Assembly (NCBI GenBank): GCA_032718475.1
Contig: JAUCBJ010002283.1
Location: 1 to 34,250, forward strand
DNA from: Nemertoderma westbladi
Lineage: Eukaryota; Xenacoelomorpha; Nemertodermatida; Nemertodermatidae
Length of the DNA stretch: 34,250 nucleotides
Direction: 5' to 3'
In this document: piece after piece, positions 10,966 through 22,904 of the stretch
Layout: each line of letters opens with the position of its first letter
How positions within the stretch are numbered: the stretch's first letter is position 1
Made by a program: the position numbers and the translations under genes
The notes under the pieces: generated by a model
What the model was told of the DNA's origin: nothing
The model's database searches: none
Seen by the model: only the letters and a program-made list of their open reading frames with translations

Positions 10966-13870
10966 AATTTATTTTACAGTTGAATGCCTACTACTATAAC
11001 GACAGTTAAAGCAAGTCTAGTAATTCAGTATCGACTGTAAGCCTAGTAATTACTACCGATACCGTTACTCAGTGTAACGTGATATATATATAATATATTA
11101 AAATACCGGTATACTCTTATAGTATATATAAGTATTATTACAGACTAGGTTTAGTCACAGAATACCAGTATATAATTTCAGCCTAAATTTATAGAAATAA
11201 ATATAATAAGCCTATCGCAAATACCGGTAATGTCAATTATTGATAATAACTGAATTTCTGAATTTTAGGGTTACTTTCCTTTACTTTATTACTGTTATTA
11301 AGCAGTAGTCCAACTGATATTAAGACCTAATTGATGTATAACAGGCCTACTATTTTATAAATCTGTTTAAGTTGATTTATAATATATTATGTACCCGTTC
11401 AAGGGGTTTGACAATATTTGAAATAAATGTTATTATTTCTGGGTAAGGAGTCACTACACAGAAGCTGAACGCTCTCAGTGGAGTGCTACCTGATGTACAC
11501 TAAAACAAATAATTATACTTTACTAAGTTACTTATCACTACAAATTACTTACAATTACAGTTTGAGATTATAATCTCTAAATAAACACTAAAAAGTTACA
11601 CATACAATTTTTTAGGGTAATTTTACAAGAAATCTACAAACCAGTCTAACAAGGAGTTAGAATTTCTGGTTCTTACAAACTGACAGGATACTACGGTATT
11701 TGAAAACAATAAAGCAGTAGTAAGTAAATTGCATTGTCCAGATAAGAAAATACCACCGTCTGACGACTTATAGTCTTAGCTCTATAAGTACTACGTTATG
11801 TACCCGGAGTGTCCTTACCTAGAAGTTAATTATCGCAGCCAACCAGAGCTAACGTGCCTATTAACCACTTTACAACACAAATATACTGCCTACACACTAA
11901 TTACTTTCAGAAAGCACTGTACTCTAAACCCTAAATTAGGTACAAGTACTTATACAACAAATAACCAGCAGTTAAATATACTTGAACAGCCAAAAGAACC
12001 ACGGTATCTGCTGGAGTGACCGGAGCACAAAATCACCAGTCTTTACCTATGCCAAGCAGCCCTGATGTAGTACCGGGGTTAATTTAACTATAACGGTATG
12101 TATAACAAGCACAATTACTGTAGGAATAAACTTGGGGGGTTGTAGGTTGTGAATACTCGCATAGACTATGAATAATAAATATTACACTACCCGTGCAGAG
12201 TATACAAACAAAATACAGACCAAATGCTGGCAGACTACTGTCAAGCCTAAATAAACTACAGTATATGCAGACTCCGAAAAGGTTAGTTAGTAGGTGTTCT
12301 AACCGAGTAGTACGACTTATTCTTTCGGGGGGATTTACCTTACAACACTGGATGCCCCCACCTTCCTAACTAGCACTTTATCGGACATACACTCTACACA
12401 CACTGCAATCGTTTCAGACCTAACAACAGTCAGACAACAATCCGGCCTATAAATTATTTATACAATCTGAGCAGGCTTACACGCCTTCTGCTCAATATCA
12501 CACTTACAGATAAATAAAACTGACAGAAATAAATAAGCTCTAAAATAAATAAGGGATGTACAGTCCCTAATCTCTTAAACAGCCTACTAATATACAATAT
12601 ATCACAATCGAAATGATACTGGGTAGTGGGTACCGGTAAGTACCGGTTCGGGTGGTTAGGTAGTTAGGCCTACAGCTTACCATCCGACCGCTACATTAGA
12701 ATTTATTGCCTACAGTGCAATTAAGAAACTACAAAACTATTAATGTTCTTACCAGAACAATAGACAAAATATATTTATTGCCTACTGTGCAATAAAGAAC
12801 AAAATCTATTATTGTTCGCACTTTTAGACCTTTAGCAGTTTAACCTGCCAATTTTAGTTGTCTTCTTGTTTATAAATCGACTTTAGCCTAGACCAATTAT
12901 TTAATGTACTGAAGTTACATCCGCCAAAGCCAGTCTGTGCGCGATCATTCACCCACAGTTAAGGGAGACTGGATTCGGGTGCTTTGAATTTATTGCGGTG
13001 CAGACCTACTGTATTATTAGATTGATCGTTACTATATAATCTCTGACAAATATATTTACTTTCGGGGAAATATTAACAGTTCCTTTAGGACGTGGCGCTT
13101 TAAGTATAAAAACAGAGTTATGACTTATACTAATCACAACTAGATGGCTACTGAGTTTCGTAAATAGCGCATTCTTTAGGAGATGCTTTATTATCTGTCA
13201 CACTACTTCACATGACTTCACACTACTTCACACTACTGCACACTGATCTGCCGACCGTCACTGAATTTGATCATATATAAGGAAGATCGCAACTGGCACT
13301 TGTAGGGATTATGAAATAGCATTTAATTCATACAAAAACCACTATAATTTAAGTCGCAGTTGCTACTGGTAACCTGTTCCTCTCACCTTCAGTAATCAAG
13401 AAGATTGGGGGTTTTATAACTATTCATCGGTATTATCCAAATATATCCGCAATATATATCCATATAACAACAATTAATAACAGAAGTAAAATAATGCGGT
13501 GAACAATCAGTATGTGTTACATAAGTCAGTATGTATGCAGGTAATGTTTCCAGGTAGGTGATCGGATTGATAGTTGAGTTCCATGAGTCAGATAATAGGT
13601 TTACGTTCTTGTAATCAAAGCCATCAGATGTTTAGGCCAAAGTCTGAAACTTCCAAAATCAGAAGTACAGAAGATTTCCAAGCCGGTGCTCTGGCTCAGA
13701 AAGGTAAACAAAGACCGTAATGCATTGCGCGGTTTTCCATAGGCCCCTGTTCAACATAAAGTGAAAATCGCTCTGATTGGCTGAGCAGAACAAGGAGGTT
13801 CCACGTCTACAGGAAATCAGCTGACAGATTTCGTCATCTGTGCTCCAATCTTTTAGAGTATTATGCGCAT
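10966..13870. other. AT-rich non-coding stretch upstream of element B
   Basis: No gene is supported. Expected contents would be the 5' leader and LTR of element B, read leftwards, but no matching LTR copy was found on the far side. It contains several short repeats: a ~72-bp tandem pair (12,702-12,830), a 10-bp CACACTACTT-type tandem (13,198-13,245), recurring GCCTAC/GTAGGC hexamers and the palindromes TACCGGTA and TAGGCCTA. A frame at 11,798-12,019 has no recognisable product. Confidence 0.5.
12702..12830. repeat. Two-copy tandem repeat, period ~72 bp
   Basis: TTTATTGCCTACAGTGCAAT begins at 12,702 and TTTATTGCCTACTGTGCAAT at 12,774. Each is followed by AAGAA and, further on, by a TATTAATGTTC or TATTATTGTTC segment. 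The copies differ by several substitutions and indels. Confidence 0.65.
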
Positions 13871-13874
13871 TGCG

Positions 13875-13953
13875 CAAAAATGACTTGTTATGACCGCCAA
13901 AGCACCTACACTGCACATTGCGGGGAAAAATGACTTGTTATGTCCGCAAAAGC
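13875..13953. repeat. Short direct repeat, period 50 bp
   Basis: AAAAATGACTTGTTATG followed by a CCGC-AAAGC tail occurs at 13,876 and again at 13,926. The copies are nearly identical, apart from an A/T change and a one-base shift of the tail. Confidence 0.75.
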
Positions 13954-13961
13954 TTTTACAG

Positions 13962-14014
13962 GAAAGGAGCAGGTTACAGTGGCACGTTATTTTAACCAAA
14001 ACAATAAACTAAAC
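13962..14014 (+). repeat. Copy of the 'AACAGGTTACAGTGGCACG' dispersed repeat
   Basis: Core elements in order are GGAGCAGGTTACAGTGGCAC, GTTATTTTAACCAAAAC and AATAAACTAAAC. The same order of blocks recurs at 15,125-15,535, 26,532-26,588, 26,326-26,379 (reverse) and 28,976-29,031 (reverse). The spread and both orientations point to a transposed short element. Confidence 0.7.
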
Positions 14015-15124
14015 ACAATAGAACAGGTTAGAGGTTTATTTTTGAGAGAAATCAGCTGTTATTTGCATCGAATTTCCCCTGGAGAGGGATTAATTTTTAT
14101 TGCGTCCAGCCCCCCCCATCTGTTAAAGTTTACAGAAAACAGTCTTAATTAATACCATGCATGTATGATAACCATGCATGAGAAGGTTAACTGACTGTCC
14201 AGAAATATAATACTGGAATAGGCCTATTATATTATTAATAACTCTTGGTAAAAATTTAAATACTAACTTATAATTAACCTTCCTATCTTTGTATTGTCGA
14301 TAATGCTTAAGTCCGCCCATGGAGGAGAGAGGAAATGCTTGCTGTTCGTGAGAGAATCCGTTGATGGTTGTTGTGTAACTTCATCTGATGCCGCAGGATT
14401 TAGTAGATTTGGGATTTGAGTATCCTGTGATTCACTGTTAGTGATCATGACTAATAATGCAGTACCGGTACTTGGTACCTAAATTCTATGTTGTTAACCA
14501 GTAAAGTTTTCTATTAAAATATATCAGAATAGTGATGAAATACTTGTACTTTGAATTTTATATATTCCATGCCCTACTAATCAGCTATTTGACTTTGAAG
14601 AATAATAATTTGCTGTATGTTTGATATCTAAACTTAAGAGTTAATAACTGGTTATACTTACACAGTAAAATTCGCTGGCATTCATAATTGTCACTAAGAG
14701 GATGGCCGCCCATGATTGGCTGATGCTATTAATATCAGCTTGGATAGGATTAACAAATCAATTAGCACCTTCCTGTGCGCTCTTTCCCCTCCCCCAATGT
14801 CACCCCAACTATGCAATGACAAGGCGTAATTAAGTTGTTCGGTTATTGCGTTGATGCGGTTTGTGAACTGTGCTTCCCCAGCTAATAATTAGTCTGGTGT
14901 TCTACGTAATTCCATAAAAGGATTTTGGAGATTATGAAAACAATATAATTTTGGAATGCCAAGGTCATAGGGAGCTCGAAAACCAATGTTGGTATACGAA
15001 TGGGTTTGACGAATTTTTTTTTCTGTCTGTCTTTATCAATTTAAGTGTTCACAATAACCACTGCTCATGTGACATTCATATTTTGCATGGTGATGGTCCT
15101 AACTAGGTCCATAACATACTAAAT

Positions 15125-15535
15125 AAAACAGGTTACATCGGCGATGCAGAAATTACTCCAATCATGGGAAATTATCAGGTTACTGTGGGGGTAGTTTCTA
15201 ACCAAAACAATAAACGAAACTTAATAAAACACGTCACATGTGCAATTCAGAAATTGCACCAATCCTGGGAATGGAATAAGTTACAGTGACAGGGTTTTCT
15301 AAACAAAACAATAAACAATACTCACTAACACATGATACATAGGTGATACAGAGTGATTTCAAATCATCGGAATATGCGCATACAGTACTTTCTGGGGAAA
15401 GAAATAAGGATAGGTTTCAATAAAGGGTGTTTTCTAACCAAAACAATACTCAATAAAACAGGTTATATCGTCGGTACAGAAATTTGACCAATCATGGGAA
15501 AGGAACATGTTACTGTGGTGGAATTTTAGAACTAT
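15125..15535 (+). repeat. Tandem cluster of four diverged ~100-bp dispersed-repeat units
   Basis: Units start near 15,125, 15,226, 15,330 and 15,457. Each has an AAAACAGGTTACAT-like start, a CAGAAATT...CCAATCATGGGAA middle, a (G)GTTACTGTGG block and an ACCAAAACAATAAAC end. Unit 3 is the most degraded and longest. The units are 75-90% alike by eye. There is no coding capacity. Confidence 0.75.
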
Positions 15536-16301
15536 ACATTAACATTACCATACAATACCATACATTTATTGTAATATCATAATAGTTATATTGAACATAT
15601 CGAGACAAAATCAAGCGAGTAAACTAGTAAAAATATCGCGTGCTGAAAAATATGGAGAGTAAAATAAGCTATACTAACTTCAAACGAAAAAAAACATTAG
15701 CTTGTTGTACTATACCATAGAAAATAAAATAAACCGTTATTTATTAAGAAAAATATCAATTTTCATAGCTATATTTTTTGTAAAACACTAGCTACTAACG
15801 AAAAAAATAGATATGTATGCTTGCTATAGTTTTTGTAAAAACACTACTGTAACAATAGTAAAATTGGCTACAATCAAAATGTAGGTTACCATCGATATCT
15901 TTTACTAACGATATTTTTCAACACTCAATATTTCTTCTCGCATTATTTTTCAAGTCTCAATATTTTTCACCAAAACCATAAATGAAACACGTTTGTGAAG
16001 CTTTCGCATAGCACGAGACTTAATTAATCTGAAAAGTTGTAATCCGAGTACTTGTTTAAATTTACAATATGCCACCATGAGACTGACTGTGACGGGATCC
16101 GAAAATCCCGATTTATCCTGGCTGGTTGTTTCGTTTACGCGTCCCCGCCGTGTGTAAAAGAGTTCGCTGTTGTTTATATATATGTATATAATATAATAGA
16201 TGTATGTACTGAGATAACACAGTTAAATGGACGTTGATGGTTTGTACTGCACAGATACAGACAGATATAATGGGTGATGGTGGCGGCGACGGTAACAAAA
16301 G
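15536..16301. other. AT-rich non-coding stretch beside truncated element C
   Basis: I see no gene. It contains A-runs and repeated short words such as AAAAATATCG and TTTTTGTAAAA (15,600-15,960). The truncated 3' end of element C abuts its right side. Open frames at 16,052-16,298 are short and unrecognised. Confidence 0.5.
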
Positions 16302-17715
16302 TCACCATTCTGCCCTAACTGTACTGAGATGTAAAACTAACGTCGCGTCAGTCCAATAAAATATCTGTAAACTTGACTGTAGTTCAGTCTGTATGAGGTT
16401 TACAATGGTAGTTGACAGAGTTGCTGCTTGTAGTTCAGCGCGTGGTGTCGTCATATACTTAGTAGGCATGGTCTTAGCCTTAGAAGTAATGAGCGAAACA
16501 TCAAACTCGTCTGAACCTACTTGTCTGCACAAATACACTGTCACTCCAAAGCCGTTGTCACTGGCGTCGGAAAAACAATGTAATTCTAAGTTGTCAGGAA
16601 ATGTCATCTGTAATGGAAAATATACCCGGGGTATGGAATAGTCTTCTAATGAAGACAATTGCGCCTCCCAAGTTATCCATAAGTCTACTTGTTCTGATGA
16701 GATCGGTTTGTCCCATGTGAGTCCATCCTTCCAAATACTGCGCATGAATATTCTCGCTTGCAGTATTATTGGGCTGATGAAACCCAATGGATCGAACAAT
16801 CGACTCAATTTTGACAAGCAGGACCTCTTTGTCAGAGTGTTTCCTTGAGTGTCCAGTCTCACCTTCACTCGAAAGTTGTCCGTGTTTGGGTCCCAAAAGA
16901 ACCTCAACACCTTTGTCGTCGGTAGTGGTTCGAACTCCAGGTCAATGTCACCACCTCCACGCTCAGTCATTCCGAATGAATCTACTAATTCGGCACTGTT
17001 TGAGGCAAACTTGGTGAGGTTAAAACCTCCGCCCGCTAAGCAGTCCCGTAATTGATGTGCTACTGTGATAGCACGTTCTACTGTGTCACAACTTTGTAAC
17101 CCATCGTCTACGTAAAAGTCTTGTTCTACGATCCGAACTTCCTCTGGGTCATATATATGTTTCTGATCCCTAGCGGTTTGCTTTAGGGCATACATAGTAC
17201 AATTTGGGCTGTCTCTGGCACCGAAAACGCGAACTTGCATTTGGTAAGTCGCCAGTGGTAGACTTAAGTCTCCTTCCGGGTACCAGAGGAACCTCAAACT
17301 GTCTCTGTCTCGCTCTAACGCTCGCACTTGGTGAAACATAGCTTCGACGTCACAAGTAAAGGCTACTTGACGCTGACGGAAGCGCATAATCACCCCCATG
17401 AGATAATTATTCATGTTTGGTCCGTCCATCAACTCACTATTGAGGGACATTCCCTCAAACAGAGCCGCGCAGTCATTTACTATGCGTACTTTGTCTGGTT
17501 TATCGGGGTGTCTCACGTAGTGATGTGGCAAATAGTATGTCTGGTCTGTCACAATCTCTGGGTTAGTCATTCTGATAGCGTATCCCTTCGTTAAATACGT
17601 CTCCATCTGGGTATTATACTGCAGATGGGCTTTCTCGTCCTTCAATAAACGTTGTCGTATTGAGTTTAGACGTCTTAAAGCTAGCGGATAATTGTTTGTC
17701 TGATAGTTTCTGTTA
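16302..17715 (-). pseudogene. Element C: reverse transcriptase and partial RNase H
   Basis: Numbered from the ATG at 17,645, the RT shows YYLPHHYVRHPDKPDKVRIV (37-56), TCDVEAMF with the catalytic Asp at 99, and FYVDDG with YVDD at 178-181. RNase H follows, with HCFSDASDNGFG (Asp near 359), TTPRAEL with the catalytic Glu near 403 and FYWTDATLVL (Asp near 432). The frame then ends within 15 residues at 16,302, in sequence that no longer resembles RNase H, so the last RNase H catalytic residue and all of integrase are gone. The true frame enters upstream of the ATG (NNYPLALRRL, to about 17,715), after a frameshift from the protease segment. Confidence 0.92.
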
Positions 17716-18127
17716 ATCTGATAGTTTTCTCCGTTAATTCTTTGTCTAGTGCAGCTTGTTCCACCTGACAGTGTCTTAAGGTTTCGTCTTCTACGGGCGT
17801 TGTTGAGGTCATTGGTTGAGGTAGACTCTCAAGCCTTCCGGCGTCATCATCTATCGTTGATGGAACCTCTGTCTGACTCCGCTCCTTCTCAAGTTCTACG
17901 CTCCGCTGGTGGATTTGCTGCTCCTTGTGACTTATCATACTCACTACACATGTCGTACTTGTGTCCTTGTTGTGTTTTGTCACTTGTGTAGTATGGTCTT
18001 TGTCATGTGAAAAGGAATGAATTGAAGTTGTAGTTAATAAACTACATGTACTTTGTACATCATCCTCTTCGTCACTTATATCTAGTGTGCGCACAGGCGC
18101 TCGAGTAAACCAACCTATCGGCATTCT
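17681..18127 (-). pseudogene. Element C: protease-RT linker region
   Basis: It continues in the same phase as the protease after TGA 18,128-18,130, beginning MPIGWFTRAPV. This stretch aligns with AGRTRVGWYFTG of element B, so the stop occupies a glycine position in that alignment. The rest is a serine, threonine and acidic-rich linker with short Q/E helices (QQIHQRSVELEKERS). The frame ends at 17,681, one phase away from RT. Confidence 0.7.
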
Positions 18128-19819
18128 TCAGGCGTATGCATTTCCTGCTACGACTACCGATGGTCTGGTTTCCCACACTTGATGTAAATTGAATTGATCT
18201 GTCCCGATCAGCATTGCTACCGATCTATAATTGACAGGACATTCAGGTACACCAAGGTGTCTGAAATACTTACGATCCTCTAAGGATTGTTCCGGCACTG
18301 GACCCAGTAGGTTACTAAAGTCCTTGGTGGCCGCAAAAGTCAAATCCTTAAAGGGTAACAAAGACCTCTCCTTTTCGCTGTGTTGCGATTTCGGAAGAAG
18401 AGTGTCTAAGTTTAACTTAACTCGTGTCACTGGTATTGCACGTTGTCCATGCATACTACTTATGGTGTAACTGACGTTCTTACCTTGTCGGAGATCCGTC
18501 ACGACATCAGCTACCTTCTCATCCACATAGCTGTGAGATGAGGCTGAATCCAGGATAGCGTAGATCCTTTTGCTCCCTTTGGTGCCAGTAATCTTAATAG
18601 GAATTACGCTGAAACCTTTTAGTTGATCAGTCGTCAGAAGCGCGATCGATGGTTGTTCGTCTCCGACTGAGTATGCGTCGTCGTCCTCGGTTTCTTCGTC
18701 AGAAGACCCGGACTGCTCCGGAAAACAATCCCGAATATGCGTCACAAAAGTTGGAGTCATTCTCGATTCACGATTCTTGTAGGCTGTATTACATTTCGCT
18801 GCTGCTTCCGGGTGTTCCCTAGTGAAGCGTTTGGTCGGCGTATGGCTGTCTGTATGGAGTAAGCCGTCGTGGTTGCGTCCACAGGAAGGACATGTGTCGG
18901 TATTTGGGCAGTCCTTACGGACGTGTCCGTGTTGCGTACACCGCCAACAAGAGTCCAATGGCCGTATCTGCAGCCATCGTTCTTCCGAGTTTAACTCGCG
19001 AAATAACCGACAACCTCTTAACTTATGAGTGGTGTGCCGCTTGCCTAGCTGCTCGCAGTATTGGCAACCGCTAAAGACTGTGCTCAGTTGCTGTCTGGTC
19101 TGTTTTATCCCAATAGGTGCGGATACTCTATTACCGTCCGAAAATTGTCGAGTTTCCGTCGGTGTAGCGTAAGTGGTGGATGTTGTCTGGGGTTTCTGTT
19201 GGTTCGAGGATGGTAAGGTTATTCCCTCCGCTACGATATGTTGGTCAGTATAGTTGGATCGCGTCTCTACCACCGCTTCCTTGGATATTAAAAGGTATAT
19301 ATCTTCCAGTTTTAAGAATCCACCCCTTTCTTCGTGCTGGAATTCGATCTTCCTCCATTCCCGACGAAGTCGATGGTGGAGTCTCCCTATGATCTTTAAT
19401 AGGACTGTAGGAGTGTTCGCGTAGTCAAGTTGTCCAATTGAGCGTAGTGTAGTAATGGCGTTCTTAATCTCGTCAGCTAATTTCAGTAAGTCAACGGGTT
19501 TTGTAATAGCCCCCCCCCCCCCCCCCCCCTTACAGAGTTCTTCTATCACTGACTTGGCCATACTGACTGTACCTCCGTGAATCGAAGTTAAGCGATCGTA
19601 CGCTAGTTCGAAGGCGTCTGGTATTCACACAGCGATCTGGGATTCAATGTAGTCCACGAACGTGTGCCAATGTTTGGAGCTACCGGAAAACTTAGGTGGT
19701 TGTTGCACCGGTAGTCCTTGTCTAGCTGCGAATTTCGCTATTTCCTCGGCAACATTCAAAGTTTCGCGTCCTTGTTGGGCAATCGAGTTGATGTTTTCTC
19801 TTCTTGGCGCTCTTCTTTG
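18128..19819 (-). pseudogene. Element C: Gag DUF1759-like part, zinc knuckles and aspartic protease
   Basis: Between TAA 19,820 and TGA 19,625 the phase encodes PPKFSGSSKHWHTFVDYIES, matching the start of the BEL/Pao DUF1759-like Gag domain. Beyond the TGA the same phase continues. A run of 20 C on the plus strand (19,510-19,529) is read as six glycines. Zinc-binding clusters follow: CQYCEQLGKRHTTHKLRGC, a canonical CCHC knuckle CWRCTQHGHVRKDC and CPSCGRNHDGLLH. The protease active site is YAILDSASSHSYVDE. The Asp-Ser-Ala triad, where many have Asp-Ser-Gly, is a normal variant for this family. It ends at TGA 18,128. Confidence 0.85.
19510..19529. repeat. 20-bp poly-C tract inside element C Gag
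   Basis: An uninterrupted run of 20 C on the plus strand gives a poly-glycine stretch in the minus-strand frame, with the phase maintained on both sides. Such tracts slip easily in replication and sequencing, so the length is uncertain. Confidence 0.95.
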
Positions 19820-21052
19820 TTACAAGGTGTTTCCTGAGGGTTGCTTTCTTTGCTGCTTCGGGTGTCTAGAGTGTTCAAATTCGATGTTTCGCGAACTATC
19901 AGTTTGAGTTTCTTCTAAACGTTCCTCTATCTGGGCCAACTTGTCTACAACTGGTCGCATTAGATCGGCGAATTGTTGCGTGCTAATCGCGTCCGTTGGT
20001 TGTGATGCTTTCTGTGTTGGTGTATTTTGTGGAGGATTGTCGATAAAGGAATTATCTGAACGCTCACGTTTACATTCGTCAGCCCCTCCTGTTCTAAATA
20101 CCTCGCGTTCCGGGTAATCCGATTCACTCGAAGTACTACTATCACCTGGATACGGTGGCTGACGTGTTCGTGTCCATTGCGTCGTTCGAATTCTAACATT
20201 CCATTTCGGAACATCGTTCGCTGGTCTCCGTTGTTCGGTAGGCTCACGAGTCTTCCTCGAAGTCGTAGATTGCGATGTAAACTGGTTAAACGGTCGCGTT
20301 TCCACTGGTCTCTGTTGTTCGGTAGGCTCACAAGTCTTCCTCGAAGTCGTAGATTGCGATGTAAACTGAAACGGTGGTCGAGTGACAGCATTTGAATCAA
20401 CTGGCCGTGTAGGTTTAAACGTCCTTGGGTACGTGTAGTGCGTAACGGGTTTCGGTGTCGAAGGTGGACTCACCTGTTTAGTTGTCAGTAGTGCAGGTCC
20501 AGTCAATAAACTACTACGATCGGTAAACGGTGGGTTACTTACCTTGACTTTCAGAATAGGCGATGACGTTGCTCTTGGCGGTATGAACTTGTCCGGAATA
20601 ACAAACCTGTGTTCCGTCGCACCATATAATATATTACTACTACCCGCAATCGAAACAGGTTCCTTAGTCGTAATTGGTGCAAACATAGGAGTTACTTGTG
20701 GGAATCTTTGACATAAGTCTTTAACTAATTGTCGTTCTCGCCCAGGTGCTCCTACACTTCCTTCCTTCATTCGTTCCTGAATTTGGCGGTGCCTTACCTC
20801 TATCTGGTCCAAATCGTGTCCGTCTCGAGATCTCATCGATCGATCGCGGGCTTTAAGATCCAGATCTTCCTTGGCATTTGCTAATTCTCTCGCCTTCCTT
20901 TCAAGTTCGAAATGAAGTTTAGCTTCCTTTTCTCGTTGTTCCGTCTGTTGTTGTTGTGCCTCGAACTTCGCTTGTCGTATAGCTGACTGAGCCTTTATCT
21001 GTTGTTTCCTCAACTCGGCTCGAGCTTCCGAAACTCGCTTTTGTTCTTCCAA
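19820..21052 (-). pseudogene. Element C: Gag middle region, coiled coil and repeat-bearing linker
   Basis: The first ~110 residues are an uninterrupted charged helix (QQQQTEQREKEAKLHFELER) typical of a long coiled coil. The middle is proline, threonine and serine-rich, and contains a 28-residue tandem duplication (FTSQSTTSRKT(C/R)EPTEQ). The final part is acidic, then helical (VDKLAQIEERLEETQTD). There is no catalytic motif. The stated start (21,052) is internal, since coding enters from the preceding segment through a frame change near 21,050. It ends at TAA 19,820-19,822, after which the phase continues. Confidence 0.75.
20225..20368 (-). repeat. 84-bp tandem duplication within element C Gag
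   Basis: Two 60-bp segments, 20,225-20,284 and 20,309-20,368, differ at two positions only and start 84 bp (28 codons) apart. A 23-bp piece, TTCGGTAGGCTCACGAGTCT plus TCC, recurs exactly at 22,005-22,027 near the Gag start, encoding the same KTREPTE motif. Confidence 0.85.
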
Positions 21053-22076
21053 CAGATAATTCTTCCAACTCAGCTGTTGCTGCTCGTTGCGCTAACTCAG
21101 CTGCCGCTGTTCGCTGTGCTATTTCTAGCTCTAACCTTTCCATCTCAGCTGCTTCTAGTTCTGCTGCTTCTTGCAGATGAGAGATTCTCGCAACATTTGC
21201 GACGCGTAGTTTCTCTTCCTCTACAGCTGCTTGTACCGTCAGTAGTTGAGTTTGTTCCTCAATTTCAAGCTGTCTGTAGAACTGTTGCTGTTGTTGAGAA
21301 ATTTCTGACGTGACAATACTCACCTCGCCAATTTCGCTGCAAATACTCACCAGTGATTGATCTAGTATTCCCGGTGCCAGTTCGATTTGTGCGAGTGAAG
21401 TTTCCCTCGTAGCCTCCGGCACGGTTTCCCAATCTCCGACGTCTTCGCCGCACATACGTAAGTGATCCGTCAGATGTTTCAATTGTCCATCCAGCCTATA
21501 CATTTCCTGTTCTTCCTCGGGTTGCAATAATTCGTCCGAAACTGACTCACCTAACAACTGGTCCACTTGTTCCTGTTGTATGTGTCTAATGGTCGACTTA
21601 AACTGAATCAGTTTCTCCCTGGCGATCATTAATTTCTCGAGGATTCGAAATTGCGTGTCCGCATCCTGTCTTTGTCTAGCTAAATCTTGTAGACTGATTA
21701 GGTTATCTACGGACTTATGTACTCTACTTTGTACTCTCACCTGTAGAGTGTAGAACTCGAATCGGGACATCGGAGCGGTCAACTCGTCTAATATGCGTTG
21801 GCCTTCTCCAATACTCCTGGTAATGTGCGCCATGTATCCACCGACGCTTCTAACAACGCTTTCCTGGCTTCCTACTGAACTTACCATGTCCGTTTCCCTG
21901 TATCTAGGTTGCGGAACAGTTAGAAAGTCCTCGGTCCTGCCGTCGCCTCGTACTACGGCATCCGGTACTCCCGTTGGATGTACTGGTGACGCACACGGCG
22001 TAGGTTCGGTAGGCTCACGAGTCTTCCCCTGTGGTTCTTCCGCTGCTGACCTATCCGCGTCACATGAGTCATACAA
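21040..22076 (-). pseudogene. Element C: Gag N-terminal coiled-coil region
   Basis: The frame starts with ATG at 22,074-22,076 (MYDSCDADRSAAEEP), preceded by AT-rich DNA. About residues 90-340 are mostly helical and rich in E, Q, L, R and A, with heptad-like spacing (AAELEAAEMERLELEIAQRT), suggesting a long coiled-coil oligomerisation region. No known enzymatic domain is seen. From about 21,050 the encoded sequence becomes serine and threonine-rich, out of character, while the next frame takes over the coiled coil, so a frameshift lies there. It is assigned to Gag by position and by the shared 23-bp motif with the downstream Gag part. Confidence 0.75.
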
Positions 22077-22904
22077 GGTAATATAGAATCCAAAATATGT
22101 GGTTCGGGTTGATTGCGAAATACGTATGGGTTTTTGCTACATTGACTCGAGTATATAAAAAGTGCTTCAATGCGTAATTTTTTGTCAATTGCGCAATGAG
22201 ATATATTTTTATTTATTTTAGTTTAAATACCACGATATAACGATTGAATAAAAAAAAACCTTGATCCCAAAATTAAAATGATTATATAAATTTCCGTTGC
22301 GCTGAATACGGTAACTACTGTATGTATTATTAGACCAGTGATGCATAAACTTTAGTCAATCGATTCATTGGACTATCGATTTAACCTGTGGAGAAAACTT
22401 CACCAACATTTATTTACCTTGTTAAGTTAATATGTAAAATCCATGCTGCTTAGGAAAAATACATGAAATTGAAAGTTATCCACATAATTAATTTATGACT
22501 TTTTTTCTGATACTTTATAATATTAGAAGATAGTGATGTTCAGAACAATTGATCCCCTCTGTTTGCCTAGATTGACTGAACTAATAATATGTGTAGTATT
22601 CGAAAAAAAGTTCAAAATTTGTTTATGTTTTCTTTAAATTGTTCCAGAACATTAATCATGTAATGTAATAATGTAATGTAATAAACATGTAATTCTAACA
22701 TACAGTATTCTTGACTATTTTCTAACTACAGATAACAAATTCTTGCTATAAGAACATCGATTACGAGATGTATGCAAAGCAACTCATGTAACAGTTGTAC
22801 AAAAACAGCTGTTATTCAAGTTCGAGAATCAACAAAAAATTATCTGTCATTGCCTTTTTTTTGGCTCTTTTGCCTAGATCGACTAAATTAAGTTTGTTGT
22901 TTAG
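22077..22904. other. Non-coding stretch between element C and the K2P exon
   Basis: AT-rich, with no supported gene. It should contain the element C leader and 5' LTR, which I cannot delimit. The 3' part is intron of the K2P gene. A short duplication, TTGCCTAGAT(T/C)GACT(G/A)AA, occurs at about 22,563 and 22,870. An open frame at about 22,750-22,890 lacks channel features and is not called as an exon. Confidence 0.5.

Larger units (their letters stand above)
16302..22076 (-). mobile_element. Element C: 3'-truncated BEL/Pao LTR retroelement
   Basis: Read on the minus strand: coiled-coil Gag, a DUF1759-like part, zinc knuckles, aspartic protease, RT with YVDD and RNase H up to the WTDA motif, where similarity stops. 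Integrase and 3' LTR are absent, so the element is truncated at about 16,310-16,335. It is clearly a different family from element B, although RT and RNase H align well. Breaks inside are frame changes near 21,050 and 17,700, and stops at 19,820 (TAA), 19,625 (TGA) and 18,128 (TGA). All three stops leave the phase intact. Confidence 0.9.

Noticed and set aside
13659-13916. 85-residue minus-strand frame
   Set aside because: No recognisable product; it spans one copy of a 50-bp direct repeat and repeat-rich DNA.
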